DNA from: Beta vulgaris subsp. vulgaris
Lineage: Eukaryota; Streptophyta; Magnoliopsida; Caryophyllales; Amaranthaceae
Direction: 5' to 3'
Assembly: GCF_026745355.1 (NCBI RefSeq)
Contig: NC_079208.1
Location: 52,995,776 to 53,059,775 of the forward strand
Length of the DNA stretch: 64,000 nt
The notes beneath the pieces were generated by a model. That model saw only the letters and a program-made list of their open reading frames with translations. It was not told the origin of the DNA and ran no database searches. Within the stretch, counting starts at the first letter, position 1, and every line of letters starts with the position of its first letter. A program made the translations under genes and the position numbers. Below, piece after piece: positions 1 through 13,091 of the stretch.

Positions 1-1
1 A

Positions 2-163
2 AAGCGCAGCCCTTCTTACCTACAGAAGGGCTGCGCTTATTTAAAAAAGCGCAGCCCTACTAGTGAAGGGCTGCGCTTTTTTAAAAAAGCGCAGCCCTTC
101 CTTAGTAGGGCTGCGCTTTTTTAAATAAGCGCAGCCCTTCTGTAGGTAAGAAGGGCTGCGCTT
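2..163. repeat. Nested palindrome of four hairpin units
   Basis: Four short inverted repeats lie in a row at 2-38, 47-78, 87-118 and 127-163. Each begins AAGCGCAGCCCT and ends with its complement AGGGCTGCGCTT. Unit 4 is the exact reverse complement of unit 1, and unit 3 is nearly that of unit 2, so the whole block is also a palindrome centred near 82.5. A fifth half-unit starts at 171. This is seen directly. It may be the terminal or subterminal part of a DNA transposon running off the window edge, but no protein or target duplication identifies the family. Confidence 0.9.
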
Positions 164-204
164 TTACGAAAAGCGCAGCCCTTTATGTTTTTTCCCCTAG
201 TGTA

Positions 205-667
205 CGAACCTTGTGAAAACCAACTTTGATGCGCATATAAGTCCAAATGGGGAAGAAGGCTTGGGTGTGATTTTCCGAAATCATGAGGGACAAATTGTGG
301 CGATGGGATCGAAGTGTGTTGCTGCGAAGTGGGATGCGAGTCTTGCAGAGGCTGCTGCAGCTCGGTTCGCGATTGAACTCGCCCTTAGATGTGGATTTGG
401 TAACCTCTTGTTGGAAAGTGATGCTGCAGTTTGTGTGTGCTATCAAGAAAAATGAAGATGGCTTGTCCCGTTTCTTTCGTGTAGTGAAAGATATAACTCA
501 TATGGCTAGGGAACTTTGTGTTTTTTCCATTTTTCATATATAAACGAGCAGGTAATGTTGTAGCCCATTTGTTAGCTCGTTGGAACATTGCTTGTAATTC
601 TCGGCTTGTTTGGCTTGACTCTTATCCCCATTGTGTTTGCACTTTGGTGGAGCTCGATCTAATATAA
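205..667 (+). pseudogene. RNase H domain remnant of a LINE (non-LTR) element
   Basis: Translation from about 205 gives VKTNFDAHISPNGEEGLGVI followed by a RNase H-like fold of the RVT_3 type seen at the C-terminus of plant non-LTR retroelements. The first frame ends near 455. The homology then resumes in another frame through a segment reading RAGNVVAHLLARWN and a WLDSYP segment, ending at a stop near 665. A frameshift near 450 therefore breaks it. The upstream reverse transcriptase is missing and the palindrome block abuts it. Such domains also occur as solitary host-annotated genes, but this copy is too short and broken to be functional. Confidence 0.75.
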
Positions 668-2171
668 TCCCTACCTGACTTTTCCTATAAAAAAAAGTTG
701 TCGAGAAAATGCAAGATTTTGGAAAGCTTTTAAAGAAAATATTATTGAAGTTGTTTTTCAATGGCTTCTTTAAATTTGTTAAAGATACTAGTGGGCTAAT
801 TAGAGTTTACAATCAAAATTATAAAATAACTAGCTTTGATCCCAATTGATGTACTAGCTAAAAAATAAATCACATTAGATAATCAGATGAAGATAAAACA
901 AAGCAAACAAAATGACGGGAAAAAATATATAAAAAGTAAAAGAAACAAAACGAGACTAAAAGTAGAGGGAGCTTGTCTGAAGCAGATGTCGACCTCCTGA
1001 GTCCCGACTATCATTGCACTTCTTCATTCTTCGAGGTAAGATCGTTGAGCTAAATCCATTTCACCTTAGAATTTCTTTCACATGCTATGTGTATGTTAGT
1101 TATCATGACGTTATCTAATTTATTCCCAAATTCACTGGGTTCAGTTGAACGACTTGAACACAGTCAACCATAGTAGATCCGCTCATGATTCCAAACAATC
1201 CAAATTCCCCCACTATGACCTTTGGGGTTAATAATAGTCACCAAATGAACAAATCCCAAAAGTATTTTGTGTTCGTTCTTTGTTGATTTTTGATGACATT
1301 AAACAAGAACAAATAAAATCTTAGGAATATTTTCTTTTTTAAGAGATCAATTCGCTTAATGCTTCGGTTGTATATTCCTATTTATCAATAAGCTCAAACT
1401 TGTCAATGGCCCATGGGCAATTGAGAGCAGCAAACGGTCACATGATGGATTGAATCAAGGCATAAATCTTACCAATAACTTTTGTCCAGTAGATGGGAAA
1501 ACACTTCCAAATCTGTGTATTCATCCATGTTCTAATTAAGCATATATAGTTTCGACTCGAGTACATAATGTGTCTGGAATTGCATCGTATGATGCTGGGC
1601 ATAGGATAGGGCTAGTCCAATGAAATGCGAAAAAAGCAACACATTATATTAATATAGTTAAAAAAAAATTTCTCATGATTCAAAGTAACTTGCCAGAGAT
1701 TGAGACCTAATGTGTTGAGTCGAACACCTTAGAGAATTGGACAAGGCATCTTTGTACATTACATAAACGCAAGTGGCAAACTAAATCCAGACAAGAATAT
1801 GAATTGATACCAATTCGAATAGCAGAACAAGCCTATTAAGGTGTCCCAAAGCTGGTATAATAAAATATTTACATGGCTAAGGAACATAACAAGAAGTTAA
1901 TTTGATTAGCTTATAATACAACAAGAAGCGCTGATGCACCAAATTTGAGTAAAAGCTAAGCTAATATAATTATCATCGTTGCTAACATAAAATAAAAATT
2001 ACTTCATCATAAACATTACATAACGCAAAATTATATGCACTAATAAAAACATGGTTAAAACCCCGAAACCAAGCAAATCTATATGATTAAAGAAGAAAAA
2101 TATCTCCTGCTTAAAAAAAAAAAATCAAAATAGAGGTTCAATTACTTATCAACTCTGTGTTGTTAAGTATT
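668..2171. other. No gene recognised
   Basis: AT-rich sequence without a credible open reading frame, terminal repeat or RNA gene on either strand. I see only stop-rich frames and scattered A runs. Confidence 0.6.
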
Positions 2172-2300
2172 CACGCTTATTGGTCCCAAATTTTTATTCT
2201 CCCTAAGACGTTGTTGAAGGAGATAGATCAGATTTATAGAACTTTCCTATGGAGTGGAAATTGGTTTAGCAGTAAACCAGGTAATATTGCTTGGTATTAG
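2172..2300 (+). pseudogene. LINE reverse transcriptase C-terminal fragment
   Basis: One frame reads HAYWSQIFILPKTLLKEIDQ, continuing with IYRTFLWSG and KPGNIAW. This matches the conserved block that joins the reverse transcriptase to the zinc-binding zf-RVT domain in plant LINEs. A stop codon follows at 2298 and both sides are missing. The same block occurs in the LINE inside the copia element near 15.4 kb. Confidence 0.7.
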
Positions 2301-2305
2301 TGTCA

Positions 2306-4825
<2,520 letters not shown>

Positions 4826-5180
4826 CTGTTCTTTTGAACTTATTCTAACTGAACTGAACTTCTTTTGGCTGAACTGAATTGAATTGCGCTGAACTGAATG
4901 TATATTGGCTGAACTGAACTAAACTTATTTTGGCTGAACTAGCCTATATTAACATAATATTATCAATACTTACTATTATAATAATCGATAGTAATCAATA
5001 AATATTAACATAATATTATCAATACTTACTATTATAATAATTGATAGTAAGCAATAAATACTAACATAATATTATCAATACTTGTTTTATTATTTTATAC
5101 TAATAGAAAATAATAATAGTAATAAATAATAAATGATAAATGGTAAATGCTGATAAATGATAAATAATAAATAATAAATA

Positions 5181-5497
5181 CTCCATCCGTTTCCTAAAGA
5201 TTTTCCCTCTTTCCATTTAAGGGTGTTTCCAAAAGATCTTCCCTCTTTTGCTTTATTCTTTATTTGGCAAAACAAATTTCCCTATCTACCCTCTCATGTC
5301 ACTATCATATGGTCCACCATTACATTATTAATCAATTTTACTCCCTTTCTCTCTCCTACTTTAACCCCCTTTTATTTGTTTATTTATCTTAACCCCTTTA
5401 TCTCTCCTACTTTATTCACACCAAGCCCCACACAACTTGATTTTCCTTGATATCTGTAGGAACAGTAAGTGGGAAGATCTCTAGGAAACGGAGGGAG
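5181..5497. mobile_element. Stowaway-like MITE
   Basis: It begins CTCCATCCGTTTCCTAAAGA and ends with the complement-like TCTAGGAAACGGAGGGAG, flanked by TA on both sides (5179-5180 and 5498-5499). TA target duplication plus CTCCNTCCG ends is the signature of Stowaway (Tc1/mariner-derived) MITEs. It is inserted in the AT-rich core of the CTGAA-repeat element. Confidence 0.85.
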
Positions 5498-5523
5498 TAA
5501 TAAATAATAAATAATAAATAATA

Positions 5524-5782
5524 CTCCCTCTGTTTTTTTTTATCTTTCTCACTTGGAATCTTGACACTATTCATGTTTAGAAGGAATCTTTGCAAATGTT
5601 CTCAAGTTATAAGAAAAAACATAGTCATGTGGGGTCTTGTTTGATTCGTCTCAATTAGTACTTTATTAGTATTCAATCGTTATAATTTTTACTCATATAT
5701 AATGAAAGATATTTAAGTTTAAAAACGTGCATTGGAAGACGCGCACAGGAAAGTAAGAATGATAAAAAAAAAACAGAGGGAG
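5524..5782. mobile_element. Stowaway-like MITE, copy 1 of a pair
   Basis: Ends are CTCCCTCTGTTTTTT and its complement ACAGAGGGAG, flanked by TA. The interior (ATCTTTCTCACTT near the left end, GTGGGGTCTTGTTTGATTC in the middle) is shared with the copy at 6045-6302 in the same orientation. Confidence 0.85.
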
Positions 5783-5784
5783 TA

Positions 5785-5990
5785 AATAATAAATAATAAA
5801 TAATAAATAATAAATAATAAATAATAAATAATAAATAATAAATAATAAATAATAAATAATAAATAATAAATAATAAATAATAAATAATAAATAATAAATA
5901 ATAAATAATAAATAATAAATAATAAATAATAAATAATAAATAATGAATAATAAATAATAAATAATAAATAATAAATAGTAAATAAAGAAG
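5785..5990. repeat. AAATAAT heptamer satellite
   Basis: About 25 to 29 head-to-tail copies of the 7-bp unit AAATAAT, almost perfect apart from single changes near 5944 and at the right edge. It sits exactly between two related MITEs, and shorter runs of the same unit flank the neighbouring MITEs. Low-complexity DNA; no function implied. Confidence 0.95.
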
Positions 5991-6044
5991 TAATAATAAA
6001 AATAAAAATATTAATAGTGATATTGAAAATAAAAATAAGAATTA

Positions 6045-6302
6045 CTCCCTCTATATTTTTTTATCTTTCTCACTTAGAATTTTGACACTATTCACAATTA
6101 GAGAGAATCTTTTAGATTTTTCTCAATATATAAGAAAAAATATAGTCATGTGGGGTCTTGTTTGATTCCTCTCAATGAGTTCTTTATTAATATTCAATCA
6201 TTATAATTTTTACTAATACATAATGAAAGATATTTAATGTAGAATAAGTGCATTGGCAAACGTGCAAAGTCAAAGTAGTAAAGATAAAAAATACAGAGGG
6301 AG
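6045..6302. mobile_element. Stowaway-like MITE, copy 2 of a pair
   Basis: Begins CTCCCTCTATATTTTTTTAT and ends ATACAGAGGGAG with TA duplications at 6043-6044 and 6303-6304. It is a clear homologue of 5524-5782 in the same orientation, with scattered substitutions. Confidence 0.85.
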
Positions 6303-6846
6303 TACAACATTAGACAAGATTGAACTGAATTGAACTTATTTTGGCTGAAGTGAACTGAACTGAACTTAATTTGGCTGAACTGAGCTGAACTTATTTTGAC
6401 TAAACTGAACTTAACTAAACTTATTTTGGCTTAACTAAACTGAACTAAATTTATTTTGGTTGAACTGAACTTACTTTGGCTGAACTGAGCTGATTTGAAC
6501 TGAAAATAAGTCCAAAAGAACATTTATTGCAACTTAAAACTAATAGGAAATTTAATTTATAATTACACTATGTATAGAAAGATTCAAAATAAAAACAACA
6601 TATTGAAACTTCAAAATGGAAAAACAAGAAAACCAAAAGAAAATGGAGAGAGTAATAATCAAGACCTCTAACTCTCATAAGATGAGATTCTTGGTGATGT
6701 ATTGAATTGGGATTTTTAGAAACTTTCTAGTTGGATTGTTGTAATTAGCTATTAATTGATTATTCTTTAAATTTTCAATTTTTTTTTTAGATTGGTACAT
6801 GCGGGTCCGGAATCCGGATCAAACCAGCTACTTCAGTTAAAACTTA

Positions 6847-7142
6847 GGCCTTGTTTGGTTGACAAAACAAATCATGGGACGTGCAAATTTCTAGGAAGTA
6901 GAGATATATGAAGTTGTTTGGTTGGCAAAATCATGGGAATTTGCACTTCCTAAGAAGTTCTACTTCCTCCAAAATGGAGGAAGTTACTTACCTAGGTCCC
7001 CCTAGGTAAGTAGAGCTTCCCATAGGAAGTTCTACTTCCCATTATCAACCAAATACTATTTTATACTTCCTAGAAATTTCAAATACATGGAAAAAATAAC
7101 TTCCTAAGAAATATGACTTCTCATATACAACCAAACAAGGCC
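6847..7142. mobile_element. Tourist-like (PIF/Harbinger) MITE
   Basis: Perfect terminal inverted repeats GGCCTTGTTTGGTTG and CAACCAAACAAGGCC, flanked by TTA at 6844-6846 and 7143-7145. The interior is itself a long imperfect palindrome centred on CCTAGGTCCCCCTAGG. TTA target duplication and the GGCC-type end fit Tourist MITEs mobilised by PIF/Harbinger transposases. A diverged relative is at 51436-52359. Confidence 0.88.
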
Positions 7143-7393
7143 TTAAAAGCATGTTTTAGTAAACCCCCCATTATTTGCTCCCAATTAAGTTCGACATCGA
7201 TGATCAAATCCACCTTAAAAGATGAGAGGAAATGACTTTCAATTTTTTTTTTTTTTATTGTTGTAATAAAGAAGGTTTCGATTGGACGACATCACAAATA
7301 TTTCGGCATATAAGTGGATTCAGATTTTGGAACATATTGAATTCTGAGCTTGCTTCAAACTATAATAAAGTCATGAAAACCCAAAGTGGACTT

Positions 7394-7394
<1 letters not shown>

Positions 7395-7432
<38 letters not shown>
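7395..7432 (+). repeat. Poly(A) tract
   Basis: An uninterrupted run of 38 A, with a T run about 150 bp upstream. It could be the tail of a retroposed sequence, but nothing upstream is recognisable. Confidence 0.9.
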
Positions 7433-7434
<2 letters not shown>

Positions 7435-7525
7435 AGATCCAGTTGTATCATCCAACTTACATCATAAATAAAGGAAAGCTTAACAACATTCAAAAAAGTT
7501 CTGCAAGCAAAGAACATATTATATA

Positions 7526-7798
7526 CTCTCTATGCTTTTAATTATTTACTACATTTTCTAAAAAAGGTTGCTTTTTTGTATTTGCTACATTTCTTTATTA
7601 AGAGACTTAACCCACCAAAAAGTAATAGTATTATATTTGTTTCCCCTCTTATTTCACCAAAAAGTACCACTTTTTTCCCCTTTTCCCACCTTATTTAATG
7701 CTAAAGAAGTCAAAAAGTACATCAAAAAAGAATGAAAGGGACATATCCTAAATTCTTGTATAGACAAGAATGTAGCAAATAAATAAAAGCGAAGGGAG
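7526..7798. mobile_element. Degraded Stowaway-like MITE (GCTACATTT family)
   Basis: Starts CTCTCTATGC with TTTACTACATTTTCT following, and ends AATGTAGCAAATAAATAAAAG then GAAGGGAG. The left flank is TA; the right flank has decayed to TG. The same family recurs at 11368-11627 and 36771-37054 and forms the ends of 45172-48309. Confidence 0.7.
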
Positions 7799-7810
7799 TG
7801 TATATATATA

Positions 7811-8038
7811 CTCCATCCGTCCTCTATTAGTTTACCCTTTTCTTTTGCACAGAGTTTTAGGAGAAATAATGTTGTGGATCATAGAAAAAAAAGAAACTAT
7901 TATTTTATATTAAAATTGAATGTATGTGTGATGAAAAATTTGTGGTCTCATTCCAAAAACAACAAAAAAAAGAAAGGGGTAAACTAATAAGGGACACCCT
8001 TAAAAGGAATACGGGTAAACTAATAGAGGACGGATGAA

Positions 8039-8039
<1 letters not shown>
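7811..8039. mobile_element. Stowaway-like MITE (AGTTTACCC family)
   Basis: Ends CTCCATCCGTCCTCTATTAG and the complement CTAATAGAGGACGGATGAAG, flanked by TA. The interior shares AGAGTTTTAGGAGAAATAAT with the element at 44571-44800 in the P450 intron. Confidence 0.85.
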
Positions 8040-8093
<54 letters not shown>

Positions 8094-8115
8094 ACACACA
8101 CACAACACACCACAC
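8040..8115. repeat. TA then CA microsatellite
   Basis: About 15 TA dinucleotides run directly into about 12 AC dinucleotides and then imperfect ACAC/CAAC units. Hypervariable simple repeat with no coding value. The reading frames across it are artefacts. Confidence 0.95.
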
Positions 8116-8117
8116 AA

Positions 8118-8370
8118 TGAGAATGCTCCTTACCTGAGAAATGAGAATGAATCTCAATTACACGATTGGATTAGTGTATACAATACTTGTTTATTAGAGT
8201 TATACCTCCAAAAAAAACTTTGAGCCCAAAAAAAAAATTTTTGAATTTTTTTTCTAATATTCTTTTTTTGGAGTTACATCACTTTTTCATTAGAGTTACA
8301 TCATTTGTTCATTAAAGTTATAGCGTGTAAAATGCATTCTCATTTCTCATGTAAGTATGCATTCTCCTAT
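8118..8370. mobile_element. Possible MITE between two TA repeats
   Basis: The left side reads GAGAATGCTCCTTACCTGAG then AAATGAGAATG; the right side reads CATTCTCATTTCTCATGTAAG then GCATTCTC. These are imperfect inverted repeats of about 35 bp. It is bounded by TA microsatellites, which hide any target duplication, so the boundaries are approximate. Confidence 0.5.
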
Positions 8371-8377
8371 GAACTCA

Positions 8378-8378
<1 letters not shown>

Positions 8379-8449
<71 letters not shown>

Positions 8450-8457
8450 ATATATAT

Positions 8458-8491
<34 letters not shown>

Positions 8492-8499
8492 ATATATAA
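8379..8499. repeat. TA microsatellite
   Basis: About 120 bp of nearly pure TA dinucleotides with a few AA or TT interruptions. Confidence 0.95.
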
Positions 8500-8509
8500 A
8501 TGACCATAT

Positions 8510-9494
8510 TATGTATTGCAATTCTTTTTAAGTGCAAGCTCTAAGCAAAGAGCTAGTTTCCAATATGTGCTCATCAACTATTGAAATAATTTTCAGCAAA
8601 GCTAAGTTAAGTTCATCAAAAATTAATTAAGTCTAGCAAACCAAAATTAGGTCAAACCACGGACGAGTTTAGTTCTATTAAATAATTAACATTCTGCAAA
8701 AGTAAATTAAGTTGAGCAAAAACAAGTTCAACCAATAAGTTCAGAAGAGTAAAAAAGGATTTAGTTAAGCAGGAATATATTCAATACAACAACAACAAAT
8801 AACGTTTAACAAAAATAAATTGAATAGAACAAATCCTTCATGACAAAGATTGAAACTTATACTGTTTCAGTAAGATTATGTAATGTATTAGATTATATAT
8901 ACGATGTAGATATGTGGTTGGATTCCCTTGTTTGATAATATAATAAAACTACATGTTATTATTAATACTAGTATCATCGGATATGTTAAGTGTTCATGGT
9001 TTTAGAAACAACGATTACAATTTGACCATTCCACTAAAATAAATCAAAGACGATTCAAAGTTTGTTGCGTAACAATATATAGTTTGTTCTCAGTGGCTTC
9101 GTAGATGTTGAAGCAAGAAATTAAAGAGGAGCTGAAATTATCCTCTTGGCAGCCAAAATGATGGCTAACTACGGACTGTGGTACCGGGTACGTGGATTTT
9201 CCATGTTCTTCGTGCATTATATTGCTCTGACTCCCTATAAATCTATGACAAGCTCAATTTTTTAAGTTTCGTCCCATCACAAGTTAATTAAGCAACTACT
9301 AATTTGAAACATGCTTATCTCCCCTTTAATTAAAAAAATAAAATTGAAACATGCTTATCGAATCGAATATGACAAAGAGGTTTAACTTCACGCCGAATTT
9401 GGGTCCAATTGTCGGTTTCCAACTCACCTTAAGAAGATCTACATCTCGAAGAATAACTTATTTTTTATAAACATTTGTTACATATTTCCTAAGT
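8510..9494. other. No gene recognised
   Basis: AT-rich sequence with purine-rich short repeats such as GCAAA...AAGTT around 8540-8800. No open frame, terminal repeat or RNA gene that I can support. Confidence 0.55.
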
Positions 9495-10014
9495 AGAGAT
9501 GACAATGGATCTTGAACCCATTTCAGATATGTGGATCCAGATCAATTTTGAAGGATCTGGATCTTAGCATTTTTGGACCCTGCAGATCTGGGCGGATCCC
9601 ATACAAAAAATTGGGTTCTAGATCTAGATCTTATGGAGAGGATCCAGATCCGACCCGCAGATTCGTTTTTTATAGTTTGAATATTTTAATTTTTAGTTAG
9701 TAACTTAAGGCTACTGTTTATCTCATTCTCATACAAGATTGAATATTTTAAATGTTGGGATGTTGTTATATTGTAGTTTGGTGAATGTTATAATAATTAT
9801 ATCATTTAGTGATAAAATATTAACAATTATTTGTACAACTTTTTGGAAAAACGGTTAGATCCAAATCCGTAGAATCGTGGATCTAGTGTATCTCGGTATT
9901 GCCTTTTGAGATCTGTAGGTTGCGGTCCAAATCTGGGTCTAGGCTCAAAAAACGGATCTGAATCTGGTACCATCAAGAACCGCTCCAGATCCGGCCCGTT
10001 GCCATCCATATTCC
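9495..10014. mobile_element. hAT-like non-autonomous element
   Basis: The left end TAGAGATGACAATGGATC is matched in inverse by the right end CCGTTGCCATCCATATTCCTA. Repeated GGATCTGGATC-type words fill the interior. TAGRGATG ends followed by repeated ATCC words are typical of plant hAT MITEs. I could not define a clean 8-bp target duplication. The small open frames on both strands inside it are a by-product of the repeats. Confidence 0.65.
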
Positions 10015-10240
10015 TACGCCATTAAATAATTGTTTAGTGTGTTATTTCAATTAGTCCATAAATAATTATATTATTACTTACTTTAACAGTCCATTTGGTT
10101 AATGGTATTAATTGTTGGTAATAATAATATTTTTTTAGTGTAAACTTGTTAAGATATTTCCAAGTTAATATCCATGGTAATGGAACTCGATGTCAAAATA
10201 TGAGGTTTTCTTTATAATTTTTCATTATCACTAATACTAC

Positions 10241-11196
10241 GGGCCTGTTCTCCCCAGCTTATTTTTAGTTCTGTTCAGTTCAGCTCCAATAAGTTCAGTT
10301 CAGTTCAGTTCAGCTCCAATAAGTTCAGTTCAGTTCAGATCAGTTCAGTTCAGTTCAGATCAGTTCAGTTCAGTTCAATTCAGATCAGTTCAGTTCAGTT
10401 CAGTTTAGTTCAGCTCAGCTCCATTCTTTTATAATTATTTTGTTAGATATTATTATGTTGGTATAATTTATTTTACTAATTACTCTTATTATTTATCATA
10501 TTATTATTATTATTGTTATTATATTTAATATATATATCATTACTATTAAGTATTATTAATTATTTTGTTGTTGTTGTTGTTCTATATATTATTTTGTTTA
10601 TTGTAGCTTTACTCATTATTATTACTATTATTATTAGGAGGAACATGATTTAGGTCAAAGCACAAATAAACCCACTTTTTTTAGCCCATAAACCAATCAA
10701 ATCGCGTCAAGACGGTTTATGATGTAAATTTTGCGGTCCAACCCAATCATTATTTTTATTACTAAATATTTTTATATTATTAAATCTAATTATTAAAATA
10801 GTAATATTAATTTACTTCTTAGATATTATTGTTATTATATATCATCATCAAGTATTAATATATTAATACAAATAATATAAAATAATTATTATTAATTATC
10901 ATTATTATCATTAATTATTATTATTAATTTATGATTATTAATATTATTTATTTATAACTATCATTTAAAAATATCCAAAATACTATTATTATATTATTCA
11001 TTATTATTACTTATCTTTATAATTATTATTTAATATTTATATTATTCTTGTTTAAAATATTATTGATATATTTATTACATTCAGTTTATTTCAATTCAAT
11101 TTAATTCAATTCAATTCAATTCAATCCAGTTCAGTTCAGTTCAGTTCAGCTCCAATAAGTTCAGTTCAGCTGTTTTATGCCGAAGAGAACAGACCC
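10241..11196. mobile_element. CTGAACTGAA-repeat element, copy 2
   Basis: Begins GGGCCTGTTCTCCCCAGC and ends GCCGAAGAGAACAGACCC; GGGYCTGTTCTC is inverted at the two ends. TAC directly flanks both ends, a possible 3-bp target duplication. Both subterminal regions are arrays of TTCAGTTCAG or CAGTTCAGCTCC, and the core is ATTATT-rich with no gene. Same family as 4826-6521. Confidence 0.7.
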
Positions 11197-11216
11197 TACC
11201 TTTTCAAGTGGTAATG

Positions 11217-11755
11217 TGCTGAGAGGAGAAGACAAAACTAGCTTAATAGCATTTATGTAATTACTTTGTTATTTATATTTTGGGATCATGTGCCTTCACT
11301 CATTGGGTCATGTGACCATAGGAATATTCTAAGGGGTGTTTCCCTAGGTTTTGTAAGCTATCCTATACTCCCTCTGTCCCAATTTAGTTGCTACATTTGC
11401 TTTATCACAGTTTACGAGATGCACCTTCAAACACCAATATCTTGAGTTTCATATATGAAAAAATTATAAAAATTATCTATTTGAAAAACACAAATTGGGA
11501 CGAATCAAACAAGATCCAACATGACTATGTTTTTTCTTATGTATATGGAGTAAACGATAGTCAAAGTTATGATCACGTGAACAGTGCCTACGGTCAAAAT
11601 GTAGCAATTAAATTGGGACGGAGGGAGTATAAAGACATCCTTTGTCAATCAACATTATGAGAGAATGAATGAAAGAGAGCTACCCTACAGATTAAATTAA
11701 TATGCATGGCACTATTCTACTCACCACACACAGCTCACAATGACGAAAGTCATCA
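11217..11755 (+). repeat. 5' LTR of copia element, with MITE insert
   Basis: Starts TGCTGAGAGGAGAAG and ends GACGAAAGTCATCA. It matches the 260-bp 3' LTR once the MITE at 11368-11627 is removed. Many substitutions between the two copies indicate an old insertion. Confidence 0.92.
11368..11627. mobile_element. Stowaway-like MITE inside an LTR TATA box
   Basis: Ends CTCCCTCTGTCCCAATTTAG and the complement AAATTGGGACGGAGGGAG; TA at 11366-11367 and 11628-11629. The 3' LTR shows the uninterrupted site CCTATATAAAGG, so the insertion hit the LTR's TATA box. Same family as 36771-37054. Confidence 0.92.
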
Positions 11756-11767
11756 TGGTATTAGAGC
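11756..11767 (+). other. Primer binding site of copia element
   Basis: TGGTATTAGAGC directly follows the 5' LTR. It differs by one base from TGGTATCAGAGC, the usual plant copia site complementary to initiator methionine tRNA. Confidence 0.9.
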
Positions 11768-11975
11768 AAGGTTTGAAATTTCTAATCTTTTCTTGTAATT
11801 AGTAATTATATGTTCTTGCTATGTGTTGTTTGTGATGTTAGTAAAAATCCTAGTGGAAAGTTGGAGTCTTTGGTTTAGCTCATGTGTCTGTGAAGAAAGT
11901 AAGTTACTTTGCGTTAATATAAAGATAGAGTTTTTTTCAGATTCAGTCGATCTTTACAACAATCTGAGTAGTATA

Positions 11976-13091
11976 ATGAGTTATAAGATAGAAATATCTA
12001 ACCCCATGTACCTTCATCCTTCAGAGGGTACAAATACAATTAGTGTTGAAAAACTAGAGGGATCTTCAAATTATAGGGCATGGAAGAGGTCTTTTAAGAT
12101 CAGTCTTGCCTTAAAAAGAAAACTAGGTTTTGTGACAGGAGGTGAAAAAAGAGATGACAATGGTTCTGTCAAAAAGTGAAGCTTGGGATACATGTAATAA
12201 CTGGTCTCATGGACATTGGCATATGTGTCAAAACCCATAAAGAAATATGTGATGTTTCTTCAAAGTGCTGCAAATTTCTGGAAATAATTAGAACAAAGAT
12301 ACTATGTGTCAAATGGGGCTAGGGAATATAAGTTGCATAGAGGGTTGTATGAAACAACACAGCATGGAAGATTAGTAGCAGATACTATTACACTGAGATG
12401 AAGTGTAAGTGGGACGAACTAGAAGCTTTGAGTGATTTTTCACCTATTTCAAATGTCAGAACTGATATTGCTAGATATATAAAGGTTGTAAGAAGAGAAG
12501 AAGAGGAACATAAATTGTTCCAGTTCCTAAATGGGTTGAATGAAGAATATGCACCACAAAAGAGTCACATTCTGATGATGACACCTTTGCCTAGCGTGGA
12601 TATAACACGTAGTATAGTAAAGGAAGAAGGTGATGTGTTTTCCATGTTCAATAAGAAGGGAGAGCAGTCATGTGGAAACTGTGGAAAAGTTGGACACACA
12701 ATAGAGAAGTGTTGGCTTGCAAAGCTTGTGGGAAGACAGGGCACACATATGATAAATGCTAGACAATAGTAGGCTTTAATTTTCTAGCAAAATGCAAAAA
12801 ACAACAAGAGATGTAAAAGGTAAAGGGAAAGAAGGTGTGAATAGAAGTTCAAATTTCAGAGATAACAAGCAAACTTACCCAAAATGGGGTAAAGGAAGAC
12901 AAGAAGTAAAGGGAAAAATGGCTGCAAATGCTTGCAGTCAAAGTGAAGGTGGCTCACTGAGTAGTGGAATCAATGCACAACAATTAGAGCAACTGTTAAG
13001 GATGTTACCTCTTCCATCAAAAGGAGGAGATGATGACTCTGGAGAAAAAATGGAGGTAAACTATGCTGAAATGATGAAATGTAACTTTGCT
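11976..13091 (+). pseudogene. copia gag remnant
   Basis: An N-terminal segment NPMYLHPSEGTNTISVEKLE with GSSNYRAWKRS is typical of copia Gag. The frame stops at 12177, then continues in pieces. A zinc knuckle CGNCGKVGHTIEKCW (CX2CX4HX4C) lies near 12670-12720. At least two stops or frameshifts separate the parts. Confidence 0.85.

Larger units (their letters stand above)
4826..6521. mobile_element. CTGAACTGAA-repeat element with nested inserts
   Basis: The ends are inverted: the left side reads TGTTCTTTTGAACTTATT from about 4828 and the right side ends AATAAGTCCAAAAGAACA, giving an 18-bp terminal repeat with one mismatch. Just inside each end are many copies of CTGAACTGAA, often preceded by TTTTGG. 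The centre holds a tandem repeat of about 55 bp (4945-5085), three Stowaway-like MITEs and a 7-bp satellite. No coding capacity, so non-autonomous. Two relatives lie at 10241-11196 and 19195-19329. The transposon superfamily is not clear to me. Confidence 0.7.

Noticed and set aside
5785..5990. Regular short repeats that might suggest a CRISPR array
   Set aside because: Head-to-tail heptamers without spacers in a plant nuclear context; simple satellite. The same applies to the 61-bp array at 45713-47360.
7905..8117. Minus-strand frame with Cys-Val and Tyr-Ile runs
   Set aside because: Produced entirely by the TA/CA microsatellite and an adjoining MITE.
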